A stretch of 64,000 nucleotides of DNA from JAFEBO01 sp044221315 (GTDB lineage: Bacteria; Planctomycetota; Phycisphaerae; Phycisphaerales; UBA1924). The notes below the pieces were generated by a model. It ran no database searches and had not been told where the DNA came from. It worked only from the letters and a program-made list of their open reading frames with translations. Location of the stretch: contig JBGAPK010000019.1 of NCBI GenBank assembly GCA_044221315.1, forward strand, positions 11,107 through 75,106, written 5' to 3'. The first letter of the stretch is position 1, and the number at the start of each line of letters is the position of its first letter. A program made the translations under genes and the position numbers. Shown in pieces: positions 51,355 to 60,307 of the stretch.

Positions 51355-52541
51355 TAGCGGACCTTGATCGACGCCAGCGCGAACACGACGAGCAGCACGG
51401 TCACAATCCAGAAACGCGCCACGACCTGCTGCTCGGTCCAGCCCGACAGGTGAAGATGATGGTGGTACGGAGCAACCTTGAAGATGCGTTTCCCCCCCGT
51501 CCATTTGAAATACCCCACCTGCAGCATCACCGACGCCGCCTCGATGAGGAAGATCCCGCACATCGCCAGCACGACGAACTCCTGCCGCGTGATCACCGCG
51601 ATATGACCCGTCAGCGCGCCCAGCGAGAGCGCGCCGGTATCGCCCATGAACACGCTGGCCGGCGAGCAGTTCCACCACAAAAATCCGAAGCACGCCCCGC
51701 CCATCGCCCCCGCCATCACCGCCAGTTCATCCGACACCGGGATGTGCGGCACGAGAAAATACTGCGACCATGTGCGGCTCCCCGCGACCAGCGCCAGCGG
51801 CAACAGCCCGATCGAGATGATCCCGCCCGTCCCCGCCGCCAGCCCGTCCATGCCGTCGGAGATATTCAGCGCGTTGCTCAGCCCCGTGATGACCAGCGTC
51901 GCGAACAACACGAACAGGGGCGCGCCCAGAAACAGCACGCCCGTCGAGACGGCCCCCGGACCCTCCCACGTCTTCTGACCCGGGAGGTTCAGCACGTGCA
52001 GCAGGTCCGGCTGGGGCGTGTCCGAATGGCGAAAGAGGAAATACGCCACCAGCGCTGAAATTACCAGTTGAAAGACCAGCTTCTCCCAAGCGAACAAACC
52101 CTGCCGGCTCTTGCTCCCACGGCGCACCGCCGTAAGTTTGAGCCAGTCATCGATCGCGCCCAGCGCCGCGAACGTCACGAAGATCATCAGCCCGGCCTGC
52201 ACATAGAACTGGCGAAGATCCGCCAGCAGCAGCGTCGAGGTCAGGATCGATGCCGCAATCAGGATCCCGCCCATCGTCGGCACATTTGCCCGACTCGCCG
52301 CGTGACGCTGGAGCGTCTCCGCGTCCGACAGCCCCGAATCACCGATCTTCAGCCGGACCAGCATCGCGATCACCCGCCGCCCGAACACGATCATGATCGC
52401 AAAGCTCAGAAGCGTGGCCGCCAAGGCTCGAAACTGGATCTGGTCCAGGATCGCGAAAAGGCTGTAGTACCCCCGCTCGCCGAGCCATTGCCCGTGCTCG
52501 GAGAGCCATTTACGTGAAAGATCCAGAAAGACGTAGAGCAT
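51354..52541 (-). CDS. mraY: Phospho-N-acetylmuramoyl-pentapeptide transferase
   Basis: Ten-helix membrane enzyme that makes lipid I from UDP-MurNAc-pentapeptide and undecaprenyl phosphate. 395 residues. The family's Asp-rich loops are present: LGAIDDWLKL, NALNISDGMDGLAAGT and ASVFMGDTGALSLGA. The N-terminal segment RANVPTMGGILI is also typical. Start is the ATG at 52541. The stop codon (51354-51356) is TAG, formed by the TA target of the IS630 element and the outer base of its repeat; the pre-insertion sequence would give the same stop. It is the last of the murE-murF-mraY genes. The 94-base gap before it is not a recognisable terminator. Confidence 0.96.
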   Translation of the reverse strand: MLYVFLDLSRKWLSEHGQWLGERGYYSLFAILDQIQFRALAATLLSFAIMIVFGRRVIAMLVRLKIGDSGLSDAETLQRHAASRANVPTMGGILIAASILTSTLLLADLRQFYVQAGLMIFVTFAALGAIDDWLKLTAVRRGSKSRQGLFAWEKLVFQLVISALVAYFLFRHSDTPQPDLLHVLNLPGQKTWEGPGAVSTGVLFLGAPLFVLFATLVITGLSNALNISDGMDGLAAGTGGIISIGLLPLALVAGSRTWSQYFLVPHIPVSDELAVMAGAMGGACFGFLWWNCSPASVFMGDTGALSLGALTGHIAVITRQEFVVLAMCGIFLIEAASVMLQVGYFKWTGGKRIFKVAPYHHHLHLSGWTEQQVVARFWIVTVLLVVFALASIKVR

Positions 52542-52635
52542 TCAGGTCGTGCGGCCGGGCCAATCGGGCAGTTCTTGCCGTTCTTCGTTCCGATACGGCG
52601 TCGGACAGCACAATTCCAGTGCCGCGACTCCACCC

Positions 52636-54090
52636 TTACGCCTCCTGCTCCTGCCGGGGCCGAGCGGCCACGCCCCCCGAGTCCATCGCCTTTGTGACGC
52701 GTTCGAGCCCCATGCCGCGCGAGCCCTTGAGCAGCACAAAATCGCCCGCGCGCAGCATCCCCGCCACCCGCGCCGCGCCGTCTCCCTCAAGACCCGGCAG
52801 ATTCACCACCCGCTCGCCCGTCCACTTCTTCCGAAGCCGTTCCGCGGCGAACATCATAAGCGGCCCTACGAGCACCGCCATGTCGATTCCCGTGTCCGCG
52901 GCCAGCACATCCCCGATCTCCCGGTGCGCATCGGGCCCCGCCTCGCCCATCTCGAGCATGTCGCCCAGCACAACCACTCTGCGCGCAGGATTTCTCTGCT
53001 TCGACAGTTCCGCGAAGGCCCGGATCGCGGCGAGCATCGAGTCCGGATTCGCGTTGTACGCATCATTCAGGACCGCGGTCTGCCCCTTGATCTCCAGGCG
53101 CATTCTCATCTCCGGCCCGTGCGCGCCGCTCAGCCCCTGCCGGATCGCGTCGTCGTCCATCCCGAACCGGCGCGCCACGGCCACGGCCGCCGCCCCGTTG
53201 ATCGCGTTGTGCGCCCCCAGGAGCGGCACGCGGAATTTCCCTCGCTTGTTGATGGTGAACGACGTTCCCAGTTCATCGGCCGAGACACCGCCGATGCGCA
53301 GCTCGGCGTCGTCTCCCAGGCCGAAGCGCACGATGTTGACGGCGTGTCTTCCGGCCGACGCAAGGCCCCGAACCGTGTCGAGCAGTTCCTTCGGCTCTCC
53401 CGCGATGAGCGCCGCGCCGCCGGGCTGAATCGCCGCAGCAATGCTCGCCTCCTCCGTGATCACGCCGTGCAACGACGACAATCCCTCGAGATGCTCCCGC
53501 CCGATGCTGGTGATCACCGCGATGTCGGGCGCCACGATCCGGGCCAGTTCCGCGATCTCGCCGGGCGCATTGGTCCCGACTTCGCAGATCAGAAACTGAT
53601 CGCCCTTCTTCGCCGAGAAGATCGTGAGGGGTACGCCGATCGAGTTGTTAAAGCTCTTCTGCGATGCGACGCCCCGCATGCGTGACGCGAGCACGCTCTC
53701 GATCAGCCGCGTTGTCGTCGTCTTGCCGTTCGAGCCTCCCACCGAGATGACCCGCGTGCCCTCAAGCGTCTTTCGGTACTCACCGGCGGCCCGCAGCAGC
53801 GCGGCGCCGACGCTCTCGACCCTGAGCACCGGCAGGCCATCCGGAAGAGAATCGCACGCGTCAACGTCTTCCACCACGGCGACCGACGCGCCTGCTTTCG
53901 CCGCGGCGCCGAGAAAGCGATGCCCGTCGGCGTGCTCTCCCTTGAGGGCGAAGAACACGTTTCCGCGCTTGAGCGTGCGCGTGTCGATGGAAGCACCCAA
54001 CGCCTCTCCCAGCGCGTGCCTCGCGTCCGGCCGCACAAGCCAACTCGCGCCCATCACGGACTTCAGATTCTCAAGATCCCAGAAGCTCAT
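52636..54090 (-). CDS. murF: UDP-N-acetylmuramoyl-tripeptide--D-alanyl-D-alanine ligase
   Basis: Adds D-Ala-D-Ala to the UDP-MurNAc-tripeptide in the cytosol. 484 residues, a normal length. N-terminal domain has DTRTLKRGNVFFALKGEHADGHRF. The ATP loop is VISVGGSNGKTTTT. The middle reads SFNNSIGVPLTIFS, EVGTNAPGEIAELARIVAPDIAVITSIGREHLEG, and the C-terminal domain has NDAYNANPDSMLAAI and VVLGDMLEMG, all MurF-specific. The gene follows murE by 86 bases that hold a short hairpin. Confidence 0.96.
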   Translation of the reverse strand: MSFWDLENLKSVMGASWLVRPDARHALGEALGASIDTRTLKRGNVFFALKGEHADGHRFLGAAAKAGASVAVVEDVDACDSLPDGLPVLRVESVGAALLRAAGEYRKTLEGTRVISVGGSNGKTTTTRLIESVLASRMRGVASQKSFNNSIGVPLTIFSAKKGDQFLICEVGTNAPGEIAELARIVAPDIAVITSIGREHLEGLSSLHGVITEEASIAAAIQPGGAALIAGEPKELLDTVRGLASAGRHAVNIVRFGLGDDAELRIGGVSADELGTSFTINKRGKFRVPLLGAHNAINGAAAVAVARRFGMDDDAIRQGLSGAHGPEMRMRLEIKGQTAVLNDAYNANPDSMLAAIRAFAELSKQRNPARRVVVLGDMLEMGEAGPDAHREIGDVLAADTGIDMAVLVGPLMMFAAERLRKKWTGERVVNLPGLEGDGAARVAGMLRAGDFVLLKGSRGMGLERVTKAMDSGGVAARPRQEQEA

Positions 54091-54123
54091 TTGCTCTCCG
54101 CCGGGCCCCGGTGTCTTCCGAAG

Positions 54124-54144
54124 CCCCTTCCCTCAGGAAAGGGG
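54124..54144 (-). repeat. Short inverted repeat between murE and murF
   Basis: CCCCTTTCC and GGAAGGGG (minus strand) form an 8-bp stem with one bulge and a TGAG loop. It is followed by CTTCGG, not by T, so it is not a standard terminator. It may be a mobile or regulatory intergenic element; no second copy is in the window. Confidence 0.4.
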
Positions 54145-54176
54145 TCGGGGAAGGCAGAAACCCGTTTCCCCAGTGC

Positions 54177-55823
54177 TCATCGACCCACTTTCATCCGGCT
54201 CCCGGTCTTCTTCCGCACCTTCGCTCCCGATCGAACTCGGGCTTTCGCCTTCATCTTCCGTTCATCCGCCCGGCGTTCGGCCAATGCCTGCTTTGCCACT
54301 TCCCGATCATCGAAGTGGTTGGTCACGGTCCCGCCCGAGCCATCCGGGAGAATCTGCTCCGTCTCGTGCCCCTTGCCCGCGAGCACAACGATGTCGTTGG
54401 GCTTCGCCCTCGAAATCGCCTGGTGGATCGCCAGCGAACGGTCCGCCTGAACCATCACCTTGGATAGGTTTGCCGGATCGATCCCCTCCCGCACCTGCGC
54501 GATGATCGCCATCGGATCCTCGCTCCGTGGATTGTCGCTCGTCAGCACCGCCACGTCCGCCAGTTCGCTCGCGACCGCTCCCATCTTCGGGCGCTTGGAC
54601 TTGTCCTTATCGCCGCCGCATCCAAACAGAGCGATCAGCCGGCCTTTCTTCCTCTTTCCCGTTCCGAGCACCCGGCGCACGGTCCCAAGCGCGTTGCGAA
54701 GCCCATCCTCCGTGTGCGCAAAATCAACGAGCACCAGCGGCTCTCCCACCCGCGTCTTCACCCGTTCCAGCCGGCCCGGGGGCGCATCGAGTTCCTCGCA
54801 GCCCGCCGCGATTTGCCGAACGCTCATGCCGCACTCGTGCGCGCACGCCACCGCCTGAAGCACGTTCATCGCGTTGAACGAGCCGATCAGACCGACCCGG
54901 ACCTTCAAGTCTCCCCAGGGCCCGCGCAGGTGGAGTTTCATTCCCTCTCGGTCCATTGCCATGATCTGAACCGCGGCGCCCCCCCGCGGCATCTTCCTTC
55001 CGGCCTTCACCTCGGCGCACTCAAGCACGCGCGACCGGCAATCGCGGAGCATGCGGCCCGACGCCCCGTCCCCCCGGTTGACGATCGCCAGACCCTCGGG
55101 GGCCAGCGACTCGAAGAGCTTCGCCTTGGCGTCCGCGTACGCCCCCATCGTCTTGTGGTAGTCGAGGTGGTCCTGCGTCAGGTTGGTGAAGACCCCGATC
55201 TCGAACCGCAGTCCGGCCACCCGCTTCTGCGCGAGCGAATGGCTCGAGACCTCCATCGCCGCGACCCGACAGCCGTTCTCCACCATCACTCCCAGCGTTC
55301 GGCTCAATTCGATCGCCGGGGGAGTCGTCATCTCCGCCCGTGCCAGTTCGACGCCGTCATCGATCATCACCGTTCCGATCAGGCCGGTCCGGATTCCCAC
55401 CCCGTTCAGCAAGCGCCACGTCAACCACGTCGTTGTGGTCTTGCCGTTGGTCCCCGTCACGCCGACGCAGCGCAGCCTGCGGCTCGGATCGCCGTAGAAC
55501 CGTTCCGCGATCACCGCCGAGGCCAGCGCAACATCCAGCGCCTCGACAATCGCCGCCGGCCCGTCCGGCCCCCCCGCTCCCGTCACGCCCGACCCGCGCT
55601 GGCACAGCACCGCCGACGCCCCCGCACGCAGAGCCTGCTGAACGAACTCCCGCCCGTCCGCCTTCGTTCCCGCCCGCGCCACGAACAGCGACCCGGGCAG
55701 AACCGTTCTGCTGTCCTCCGTGAGGTCGCAGACCCGCATCGACGCATCGCCGCTGACAATGCGCGCGCCCGAACCCGCTCCCATCACGGCGTTCGCACCG
55801 GCGATCAGTTCCTCCAGACGCAT
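54177..55823 (-). CDS. murE: UDP-MurNAc-tripeptide synthetase (MurE), meso-DAP type
   Basis: Adds the third stem amino acid to UDP-MurNAc-L-Ala-D-Glu. 548 residues, about 50 longer than typical because of a basic C-terminal tail (RKMKAKARVRSGAKVRKKTG). Landmarks: DLTEDSRTVLPGSLFVARAG, the ATP loop GVTGTNGKTTTTW, the carbamylated-Lys region AYADAKAKLFE, and VLTSDNPRSEDP. The DNPR motif is the one that selects meso-diaminopimelate rather than lysine in known enzymes. The gene is divergent from the RMD1-like gene and precedes murF. Confidence 0.95.
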   Translation of the reverse strand: MRLEELIAGANAVMGAGSGARIVSGDASMRVCDLTEDSRTVLPGSLFVARAGTKADGREFVQQALRAGASAVLCQRGSGVTGAGGPDGPAAIVEALDVALASAVIAERFYGDPSRRLRCVGVTGTNGKTTTTWLTWRLLNGVGIRTGLIGTVMIDDGVELARAEMTTPPAIELSRTLGVMVENGCRVAAMEVSSHSLAQKRVAGLRFEIGVFTNLTQDHLDYHKTMGAYADAKAKLFESLAPEGLAIVNRGDGASGRMLRDCRSRVLECAEVKAGRKMPRGGAAVQIMAMDREGMKLHLRGPWGDLKVRVGLIGSFNAMNVLQAVACAHECGMSVRQIAAGCEELDAPPGRLERVKTRVGEPLVLVDFAHTEDGLRNALGTVRRVLGTGKRKKGRLIALFGCGGDKDKSKRPKMGAVASELADVAVLTSDNPRSEDPMAIIAQVREGIDPANLSKVMVQADRSLAIHQAISRAKPNDIVVLAGKGHETEQILPDGSGGTVTNHFDDREVAKQALAERRADERKMKAKARVRSGAKVRKKTGSRMKVGR

Positions 55824-55989
55824 GCAATCCCTTGCTGATGGCCGCTCTCGTCCCGACCCTCAAGATCGGCGCATCGGGGCCTGTTTGCGGATCATTTTTC
55901 GCACGCCGCGCGCAAGACATTCCAACATGTGTCCGGGTCTCATCCCGCCAGGCCGCCCACGCACCCCGCTCGGCTACTCTGACATTGCC

Positions 55990-57132
55990 ATGGCGTCCGA
56001 TCTAACCCAAACAAACGTCGATCAGCAGCCCGGTCCGAAGATCCGCGGCACCTGCTCCGTGGTCTTCTGCTACGACATCGGCTTCGCGATCGACCTCAAC
56101 CGGGCCGCGGAAATCCTGACCAAGAGCGACGCCCTTCCCAGTCCTCAGCGCGAACAGCTCCAACTCCGCCGGCGCGCCCCAAAGTACTTCAATTTCGATC
56201 CCCTTCCCGTCCGCTTCCTGCAATCCTGGCCCGCGCCCAGCCTGGATGGATTCCAAGTCTCACCCCGGGCCGAGACCACCGTGTACGACTTCGGCGGCGC
56301 CAGCGTCGTCTACACGATCCCGATCGAGGGACACCTCGCCGACCTGCTCCGCCTCGCCAACGCCCTCGCTGACAACGCCTCGCTGCTCAGGGACAGCCGA
56401 GACCGCCTGGCCAACCTCCTCCCAGCTTTGGCGCCGGTCGTCACCCGCCCACACCTCGGAGATTTGGTCGAGGATTACATCACCTACCAGATCGATCAGT
56501 TCGGCGAGCCCGGCGAAGCCCTCGACCCCCTCTTGGCCGCCAACCGCGCCCTCATGGCCCAGATTCTCCGCGGCGACTCCTCGCCCCTCTCACCCCAGGA
56601 AATCGACGAGGCCCTGGGCTCCCGGATCAGTTACTCCACATCCGACGCGGCCATTCTCGACTTCGCGGCCGGCTTCATCATCGAATCCGAGCCCTCCGAC
56701 CTGCTCGATCTGATCGAGTTCGCCAACGTCGAACTGCTCGAGATGCGCCACCTCGACGAGACACTCGACGACGCGATGGAGGAGGTCTACCCGATCCTTT
56801 CCAAACGCTTCCGGGGACGGGCCAGCGCGCGGCGCCTCCGCCGAGTCGCAACCCTCCAAGTCGATGCCGCCATTCTCTTCGAAGGCGTCAACAACGCCAT
56901 CAAACTCGTCGGCGACCATTACCTCGCCCGATTCTACCGGCGCCTGGCCGACCGCCTGCATCATCCCGAATGGGACGCCTCGGTCCTCCGCAAGCTCGGA
57001 GTTCTCGACAGCATTTATCAGAAGCTGAACGATCAGCAGGCCACACGACGCATGGAAGTGCTCGAGTGGATCATCATCCTTTTGTTCGTCGTCTCGATCG
57101 TGCTGCAGTTACTGCCCTTCACTCACAAGTGA
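55990..57132 (+). CDS. RMD1/DUF155-like tail-anchored membrane protein
   Basis: 380 residues from the ATG at 55990; the longer frame overlapping murE is unlikely. There is an N-terminal alpha/beta part (GTCSVVFCYDIGFAIDL), a middle with VYDFGGASVVYTIPIEGHLADLL, then a mostly helical region, and a C-terminal membrane helix after ATRRMEVLEWIIILLFVVSIVL. The last element, LEWIIILL plus helix, is the best match to RMD1/SIF2-type (DUF155) proteins of mitochondria and bacteria, whose function is poorly known. It is the only plus-strand gene within the cell wall block. Family assignment is moderate. Confidence 0.6.
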   Translation: MASDLTQTNVDQQPGPKIRGTCSVVFCYDIGFAIDLNRAAEILTKSDALPSPQREQLQLRRRAPKYFNFDPLPVRFLQSWPAPSLDGFQVSPRAETTVYDFGGASVVYTIPIEGHLADLLRLANALADNASLLRDSRDRLANLLPALAPVVTRPHLGDLVEDYITYQIDQFGEPGEALDPLLAANRALMAQILRGDSSPLSPQEIDEALGSRISYSTSDAAILDFAAGFIIESEPSDLLDLIEFANVELLEMRHLDETLDDAMEEVYPILSKRFRGRASARRLRRVATLQVDAAILFEGVNNAIKLVGDHYLARFYRRLADRLHHPEWDASVLRKLGVLDSIYQKLNDQQATRRMEVLEWIIILLFVVSIVLQLLPFTHK

Positions 57133-57140
57133 AAGTCCGG

Positions 57141-58409
57141 TCACGTCGGATCGGCGCCGGGCCCGAGCACGATCACGTTCTTCCCCGCCCGCTTGCCTTC
57201 GAGCGCCCGCTCATCGGCTTTGCGTATCAATTCCGCCGGCGTCAGGCCGTCCCACGGGTACGTCGCAAGCCCACCCGAGATGCGCAGCGTCGCCGGCGCC
57301 TCGGCCGTCAGTTTCGGGAACTTCGCCGCACGCACCTGCTCCTGGAAACGCGCCGCGATCTGGAAGATCGTCGTCGGGTGCCGGCTCGCCGGGTCGCGCG
57401 GCCCCTCGGGCTCGTTGAAGATCACTGCGAACTCATCACCGCCCACGCGGCAGACCCGGTCCGTCGGCCGGATAACACTCCGAAGCAGCCGCACCGTTTC
57501 CTTGAGTATGTCGTCGCCCGCCTCGTGCCCCCAGCGGTCGTTGAAGTTCTTGAAATCGTCGATGTCAAAGACCAGCACGGTCACGTTGTGCCGCTGATCC
57601 GCGGCAATCTGCATCGCCGCGCTCAGGAACTGATCAAAGTACCGCCGGTTCCACGCGCCCGTCAGCGGATCGGAATACGCGGCCAGCCTCAGCCTTCTCA
57701 TCTGCTCGCGGATTGCGAGCCACGGGGCCAACCCCGCCGTGTGCGGCGCCAGCATTTCAGGGCGCATCTTCTCGCTGACCAAAGTCCCCACCACCGTGCC
57801 GCCCCAGACCACCGCGGCGCCGTTGGGCATGTGCCCGCGCTCCAACCGAAGGCTGTCGTCACCGAGCGCAATTTTCAGACCGTCGAGCAGCAGCGCGACC
57901 GGATCTTGTCCGTGCGCGAGCGCCGCCGCCGGATCGGTAGAAGGCTGGAACGGTGCCGCCGGAGCCGGAGTTCCAACTGCTCGCGACGCCTCGACTCGAG
58001 CGGCCGCGGTCCGCGATTGGCTCCGCGGTACATCCGCTCGGATCTGCTCCTGCAATTCATCCGCCGGAAGCGATGCATCGATCACGCCGTCCACGGCCGA
58101 CGCGACCGCCGCGCCCGCGGGCGTCGTCGCCATGATGCTCACGTCCGGATCCACAAGCCTCAGCCCGCGCACCGCATCCTCCACAGATTCGTCCGTTCGT
58201 TCTCCCGCGCCGGGCGTGCCACCTTCCCCAAACACAACGACAGCTTTCGCCGGCGACTGATCGTCGATCGGGTCCGCGAGCTCCGCGATCGCCTCCATGG
58301 GATTCCGCACGCGCAGCAACTCAAGCTCCGCGTCGAGGCGCAGCTTCGCATCAAGCCCGGTCCGTCCGACCAGGATCACGCGTCGGGCTTGTCCGTCTTG
58401 TGCCGCCAT
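57141..58409 (-). CDS. Diguanylate cyclase with pseudo-receiver domain
   Basis: 422 residues from the ATG at 58409 (gagaga site), 16 bases after the previous stop. Residues about 1-130 look like a receiver-like alpha/beta domain (RRVILVGRTGLDAKLRLDAELELLRV, then AVVVFGEGG in place of the phosphorylatable Asp strand). The GGDEF domain is complete: DPLTGAWNRRYFDQFL, VLVFDIDDFKNFND, and RPTDRVCRVGGDEF with GGDEF at about 323-327 and the inhibitory RxxD (I-site) just before it. It should therefore make c-di-GMP with product inhibition. It sits between the division genes ftsW-murG and murE. Confidence 0.9.
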   Translation of the reverse strand: MAAQDGQARRVILVGRTGLDAKLRLDAELELLRVRNPMEAIAELADPIDDQSPAKAVVVFGEGGTPGAGERTDESVEDAVRGLRLVDPDVSIMATTPAGAAVASAVDGVIDASLPADELQEQIRADVPRSQSRTAAARVEASRAVGTPAPAAPFQPSTDPAAALAHGQDPVALLLDGLKIALGDDSLRLERGHMPNGAAVVWGGTVVGTLVSEKMRPEMLAPHTAGLAPWLAIREQMRRLRLAAYSDPLTGAWNRRYFDQFLSAAMQIAADQRHNVTVLVFDIDDFKNFNDRWGHEAGDDILKETVRLLRSVIRPTDRVCRVGGDEFAVIFNEPEGPRDPASRHPTTIFQIAARFQEQVRAAKFPKLTAEAPATLRISGGLATYPWDGLTPAELIRKADERALEGKRAGKNVIVLGPGADPT

Positions 58410-58425
58410 CGTCTCTCGATCCAAT

Positions 58426-59076
58426 TCACTTGCCCGCTTCTGGCGCTGTCTCATCTCCGAGCAACATCGCCAGCTCCTCGTCGCTCAAAAGGTGCGAGGC
58501 GTTCGGCGCGCCCTGATCTGGTCCGTTGGCCGGTGCGCCGGTTGTCGTTTCGTCCCAGCCTCCGGCCAGGCGCAATGAAGGAGATCCACTCTCCCCTCCC
58601 GAACTCCCATACGAAGCCTTCGCCGGTTCGTTCGCAATCGAGGGGCCCGGAGCCTCGGTCTTCCCGGAAGTTCCTGTTGCGGCAGAACTTATCGCGACCA
58701 CCGCCCGCGCGTTTCCGGACCGCGACCATGATTCCAGGTCCTCCGATGCCACCCCCCGCAACTGGCCCTCCGCACGAGCCGCCTCAAAGACCCAACAGGC
58801 GACGCTGGGCGCACCCGCCCCAACCGCCCTCACCAACTCCTGAGGCCGGGTGAGCGTCTGTGGCTCGACCAGCACGATCGCCACCTTCTCGCCCGTCGGA
58901 CCTCGTGACGACATCATCGCCTTCGCCACTGCGGCATGGGTCGTTTCCACCTCCTCAACCTCAAATCCTCGCCGGGCGAGAGCATCGCGCAGTACCTGCG
59001 GACACGCCACGCCCCGGGCCCGGCAGACTATCGCCTTTGCGCCTCCCGCCCCGGGCTTTACTGTTCCGTTCTTCAT
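58426..59076 (-). CDS. Hypothetical protein with receiver-like N terminus
   Basis: 216 residues from the ATG at 59076; the frame stays open to 59247 but that part overlaps the end of murG. The first 110 residues have a receiver/Rossmann-like alternation (AIVCRARGVACPQVLRDALARRGFEVEEVETTHAAVAKAM, VAIVLVEPQTLTRPQELVRA, SVACWVFEAARA). The remainder is disordered and Ser/Gly/Pro-rich. It ends with LLSDEELAMLLGDE, similar to the short docking helices seen in some flagellar-switch and regulator proteins, without proof. It probably works with the diguanylate cyclase 16 bases downstream. Confidence 0.6.
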   Translation of the reverse strand: MKNGTVKPGAGGAKAIVCRARGVACPQVLRDALARRGFEVEEVETTHAAVAKAMMSSRGPTGEKVAIVLVEPQTLTRPQELVRAVGAGAPSVACWVFEAARAEGQLRGVASEDLESWSRSGNARAVVAISSAATGTSGKTEAPGPSIANEPAKASYGSSGGESGSPSLRLAGGWDETTTGAPANGPDQGAPNASHLLSDEELAMLLGDETAPEAGK

Positions 59077-59161
59077 CGTCGGGTCCGAGAAACGCGCCCG
59101 CAAGTCCTTCGCGCGTCGCACATTGAGTGTAACGCGCCCGGCCCGTCCCGCCCGCCGCGAA

Positions 59162-60307
59162 TCACCGGCCGCTGAGAATTGCGTCCGCCAGAGCGCCCGC
59201 ACCGTCCGCAGGGCCAAGTTCTCGGAGTTTCCCGCGCATTTCCGCACGTGCCCTCGAATCAGCCATCAGCCTCAGCAGAACGGCCCCGGCGCCCGGTTCG
59301 TTCGCAACGGGGTCCACCCGATCGTCCACGATCACAGCCCCGCCCGCCCGCTCCAGCGGCACCGCGTTCTTCCGCTGATGCTGGTCCTTGTGGTACGGAT
59401 AAGGCAGGAACACGCTCGGAACTCGATTTGCCCACGCCTCTCCCACGCTCCCCGCCCCGCAGCGGCTGATCGCCACATCGGCCGCGCCCCACACCCGACC
59501 CATCTCCCGAAACAGCGGCTTCACCAATGCCGGTACACCCGCCCGTTCGTACGCCTCCGCGATCGACCGTTCGTCCAACGTGTCCCTTGTCGTCGCCACC
59601 GGTCCGCACTGGTGGATCACCTGCCAGCCGTTGAAGGCCTCGCGGTGCTTCTCGAGCAGAAGGACCATCAGATGATTGATCGAGCGTGCGCCCTGGCTCG
59701 CCCCGGTGACAAGCAGCGTCGGCAAGTCCGGATTCAGGCCGAGTTCTCTCTTGCAAAACGCTCCATCGCCGTCCGCGATCGCCGCCCATCGGACAATCGG
59801 ACGAACGCGCACCCACGCCGGGAATCCGTCCACCTCGGCCGCCGTGAAAACACGTCCGCTGCGCTTGGCCGTCCAGCGATTCGCCCGACCCGGAGTCGCG
59901 TCGAGATTCACCAGCACAACCGCAATCCGCTCCTTGCGTGCCGCCGCAACCACGGGCGCGCTCACAAAGCCCCCCATCGCCACCACGACCGTCTCCCCCC
60001 GATCGCGAATCTCCCGCAACTTCCGGCGGCAGCGCCGCACCACGCCCGGCCACGTCCTCACGAACCGCGCGAGCGAGAGCGGGCGCAGCGAGAACGGGTG
60101 CGCCGGGATCGCCGAGTGATCCGCACCTTCCTCACTCAGAATTCGCGCATCCAGCGGCCGGTTCGAGCAGATGAACGACGTCTCGACCGCCTCGGTCTTT
60201 TCGTGCAATTGCTCCGCGATCGCCAGCGCCGGGTAGAGATGCCCGCCCGTGCCGCCGCCCGCGAAAACGACTTGGAGCTTTTCCATGCTCTGCCCGGGCG
60301 CACTCAC
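59162..60307 (-). CDS. murG: UDP-N-acetylglucosamine--MurNAc-pentapeptide lipid glycosyltransferase
   Basis: Converts lipid I to lipid II at the inner face of the membrane. 381 residues from the GTG that overlaps the ftsW stop (GTGA); an ATG at 60286 is the alternative. The glycine loop is VVFAGGGTGGHLYPALAIAEQL. The C-terminal half contains LLVTGASQGARSINHLM and the donor-site region DVAISRCGAGSVGEAWANRVPSVFLPYPYHKDQHQRKNAVPLE. These are characteristic of the MurG/GT28 family. The pairing with ftsW is the canonical dcw order. Confidence 0.95.
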   Translation of the reverse strand: MSAPGQSMEKLQVVFAGGGTGGHLYPALAIAEQLHEKTEAVETSFICSNRPLDARILSEEGADHSAIPAHPFSLRPLSLARFVRTWPGVVRRCRRKLREIRDRGETVVVAMGGFVSAPVVAAARKERIAVVLVNLDATPGRANRWTAKRSGRVFTAAEVDGFPAWVRVRPIVRWAAIADGDGAFCKRELGLNPDLPTLLVTGASQGARSINHLMVLLLEKHREAFNGWQVIHQCGPVATTRDTLDERSIAEAYERAGVPALVKPLFREMGRVWGAADVAISRCGAGSVGEAWANRVPSVFLPYPYHKDQHQRKNAVPLERAGGAVIVDDRVDPVANEPGAGAVLLRLMADSRARAEMRGKLRELGPADGAGALADAILSGR

